NCBI GenBank assembly: GCA_051306415.1
Contig: JBPPNE010000078.1
Location: 1-15,046 of the forward strand
Reading direction: 5' to 3'
From: CBDDRG01 sp051306415
Lineage (GTDB): Bacteria; Pseudomonadota; Gammaproteobacteria; Pseudomonadales; Porticoccaceae
DNA length: 15,046 nt
Positions within the stretch are counted from its first letter, which is position 1, and each line of letters opens with the position of its first letter. A model generated the notes under the pieces. That model saw nothing but the letters and a program-made list of their open reading frames with translations. It had not been told where the DNA came from and ran no database searches. The position numbers were made by a program, and so were the translations under genes. Below are positions 13,886 through 15,046 of the stretch, in pieces.

Positions 13886-15046
13886 TCAACCAGCGCCGGC
13901 AACGATGCCGCTGTCGTGCAGCATGCCGATTTCGGCGCTATCCATGCCGAGCAGGTCAGCCAGAATCTCGTCGGTGTGCTGGCCCACGGCGGGCGCCGGC
14001 CGCACCGGCGGACGCGCAAAGCCGTCGAAATTGAGCGGACTGCCCGGCATCAGGTAGGCGCCAATACCCGGCTGCTCGACCGTTTCGAACAGAGGGTTGG
14101 CGGGCGAACACTCGGGATCGGTTTCGACCAGCTCGCGCACGCTCTGGTACTTGCCCCAGCAGACGCCATTGGCGTCGAGGATTTTCCCCACTTCGGCGAA
14201 CGGGCGCTGGGCAAACCAGGGTGCAAAGACGGCGGCGAGTTCTTCCCGCGCGCGAAAGCGGTTGCCCTCCTGATTCAGATCCAACCCCAGCCGTTCGCCC
14301 AGGTGGTCGCAGGCTTCGCCTAAAGCTGTCGCCTTGCGCAGGCACTGCCACTGGTTGTCGGTGAGGCCCACCACCATGATTCGACGCCCGTCAGCGGTAG
14401 GAAAGTCCTTGCCGAAGGCGCCATACAGGTAGTTACCGTAGGCGGGCCGCTGTTCGCCGTTGACCTGGACCTCGGCAATAAAACCCAGATTGCCCACCGT
14501 CGCCAACGCGACATCGGCGAGGGCGAGCTTGATCATCTGGCCCTGGCCGCTGATGCGTCGGTGGCGCTCGGCCGCGAGCAGGCCGAGAGCAAGCGTTTGC
14601 CCGGTGATGACATCCCAGGCCGCCAACACATGGTTGACCGGCTCGCCGCCGGTGCCCGTCAACGCCGGCAAGCCGACCGCGCAATTGACGGTGTAATCCA
14701 CCGCCGAGCCGCCGTGGCGATCGCCAGTCAGATTCAGGTAGATTAGATCCTGTCGGTGCTGACGCAGCTTGGCGTCGGCGAGCCAACCCCGGGCCGGGAA
14801 ATTGGTCAGAAAAAGACCGGCATCCTCACCCGGCGCGGTGATCAGCCGGGTGAGGATTTCCTGACCTTCGGGCTTGCGGAAATCCACCGCGATGGAGCGC
14901 TTGCCCTTGTTGAGGCCGGCCCAGAACAGGCTCTGGTTGTTGCGATCCACCGGCCAGCGGCGGTAGTCGAGACCGCCGCCGATGAGGTCGAAACGGATCA
15001 CATCGGCGCCCAGTTGCGCGAGGGTCATGGCGCCGGACGGCGCGGC
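13886..15046 (-). CDS. CaiB/BaiF family III CoA-transferase, Mct (2-methylfumaryl-CoA isomerase)-like, 5' end cut by window
   Basis: The frame is still open at the window end (AAPSGAMTLAQLG), so the extreme N-terminus is missing; 386 residues are visible. The N-terminal MTLAQLGADVIRFD, the LFWAGLNKGKRSIAVDF segment, and the catalytic Asp in AAWDVITGQ (Asp139 counted from the Met at 15028) mark a family III CoA-transferase. Several stretches (GGGLDYRRWPV, LFLTNFPARGWL, DRHGGSAVDYTVN, GNYLYGAFG, VEQPGIGAYLMPGSPL) closely match what I recall of mesaconyl-CoA C1-C4 CoA-transferase (Mct) of the Chloroflexus 3-hydroxypropionate cycle. That enzyme moves CoA within 2-methylfumaryl-CoA. The rest of that cycle is not visible here, so the role may be CoA transfer or isomerisation on a branched dicarboxylate in catabolism. 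It lies upstream of the sigma-54 activator with a 228-bp gap. Confidence 0.88.
   Translation of the reverse strand, partial: AAPSGAMTLAQLGADVIRFDLIGGGLDYRRWPVDRNNQSLFWAGLNKGKRSIAVDFRKPEGQEILTRLITAPGEDAGLFLTNFPARGWLADAKLRQHRQDLIYLNLTGDRHGGSAVDYTVNCAVGLPALTGTGGEPVNHVLAAWDVITGQTLALGLLAAERHRRISGQGQMIKLALADVALATVGNLGFIAEVQVNGEQRPAYGNYLYGAFGKDFPTADGRRIMVVGLTDNQWQCLRKATALGEACDHLGERLGLDLNQEGNRFRAREELAAVFAPWFAQRPFAEVGKILDANGVCWGKYQSVRELVETDPECSPANPLFETVEQPGIGAYLMPGSPLNFDGFARPPVRPAPAVGQHTDEILADLLGMDSAEIGMLHDSGIVAGAG

Overview
The window looks like chromosomal DNA of a moderately GC-rich proteobacterium, most likely a free-living gammaproteobacterium. This rests on the gene families (acyl-CoA dehydrogenases, an AcoR-type sigma-54 activator, a RAYT-type transposase) and on base composition. 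No rRNA or other taxonomic marker is present, so the assignment is inference. Except for the first gene, every convincing gene lies on the minus strand, so transcription runs from high to low coordinates.

Region 1 (1-516): the 3' end of a RAYT/Y1-type transposase gene on the plus strand, followed directly by a cluster of short direct repeats with core GACCCCGATGTTT. Region 2 (473-5082, minus): a four-gene surface-polysaccharide cluster. In transcription order it holds a GT4 glycosyltransferase, a second GT4 glycosyltransferase with a DUF1972-type N-terminus, a Gfo/Idh/MocA oxidoreductase, and an unknown protein that is probably a TIM barrel. The last two are joined by a TGATG stop/start overlap, and the last gene ends inside the repeat cluster, so its final codons are repeat DNA. 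This region looks lower in GC than the rest. Region 3 (5083-5399): a non-coding gap that may hold the leader of the polysaccharide operon, including a short ops-like string.

Region 4 (5400-15046, minus): a CoA-dependent catabolic cluster. In transcription order it holds a CaiB/BaiF family III CoA-transferase resembling Mct (cut by the window end), an AcoR-like sigma-54 activator, an HSL-type alpha/beta hydrolase, an aldehyde dehydrogenase, and three acyl-CoA dehydrogenases (large subunit type, small subunit type, and a stand-alone type). A good intrinsic terminator separates the aldehyde dehydrogenase from the acyl-CoA dehydrogenases. A plausible overall job is release of an alcohol or acid from an ester, oxidation of an aldehyde to an acid, CoA transfer or rearrangement, and alpha,beta-dehydrogenation of a branched or cyclic acyl-CoA. 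The substrate cannot be read from the sequence.

The most unusual structure is the repeat family. The cluster beside the RAYT gene and a 66-bp element in front of the hydrolase gene 11 kb away share the core AAAGA-YYTG-RCCCC, and the distant copy also carries GGGGAC/GTCCCC ends. No rRNA, tRNA, CRISPR array or complete insertion sequence was seen.
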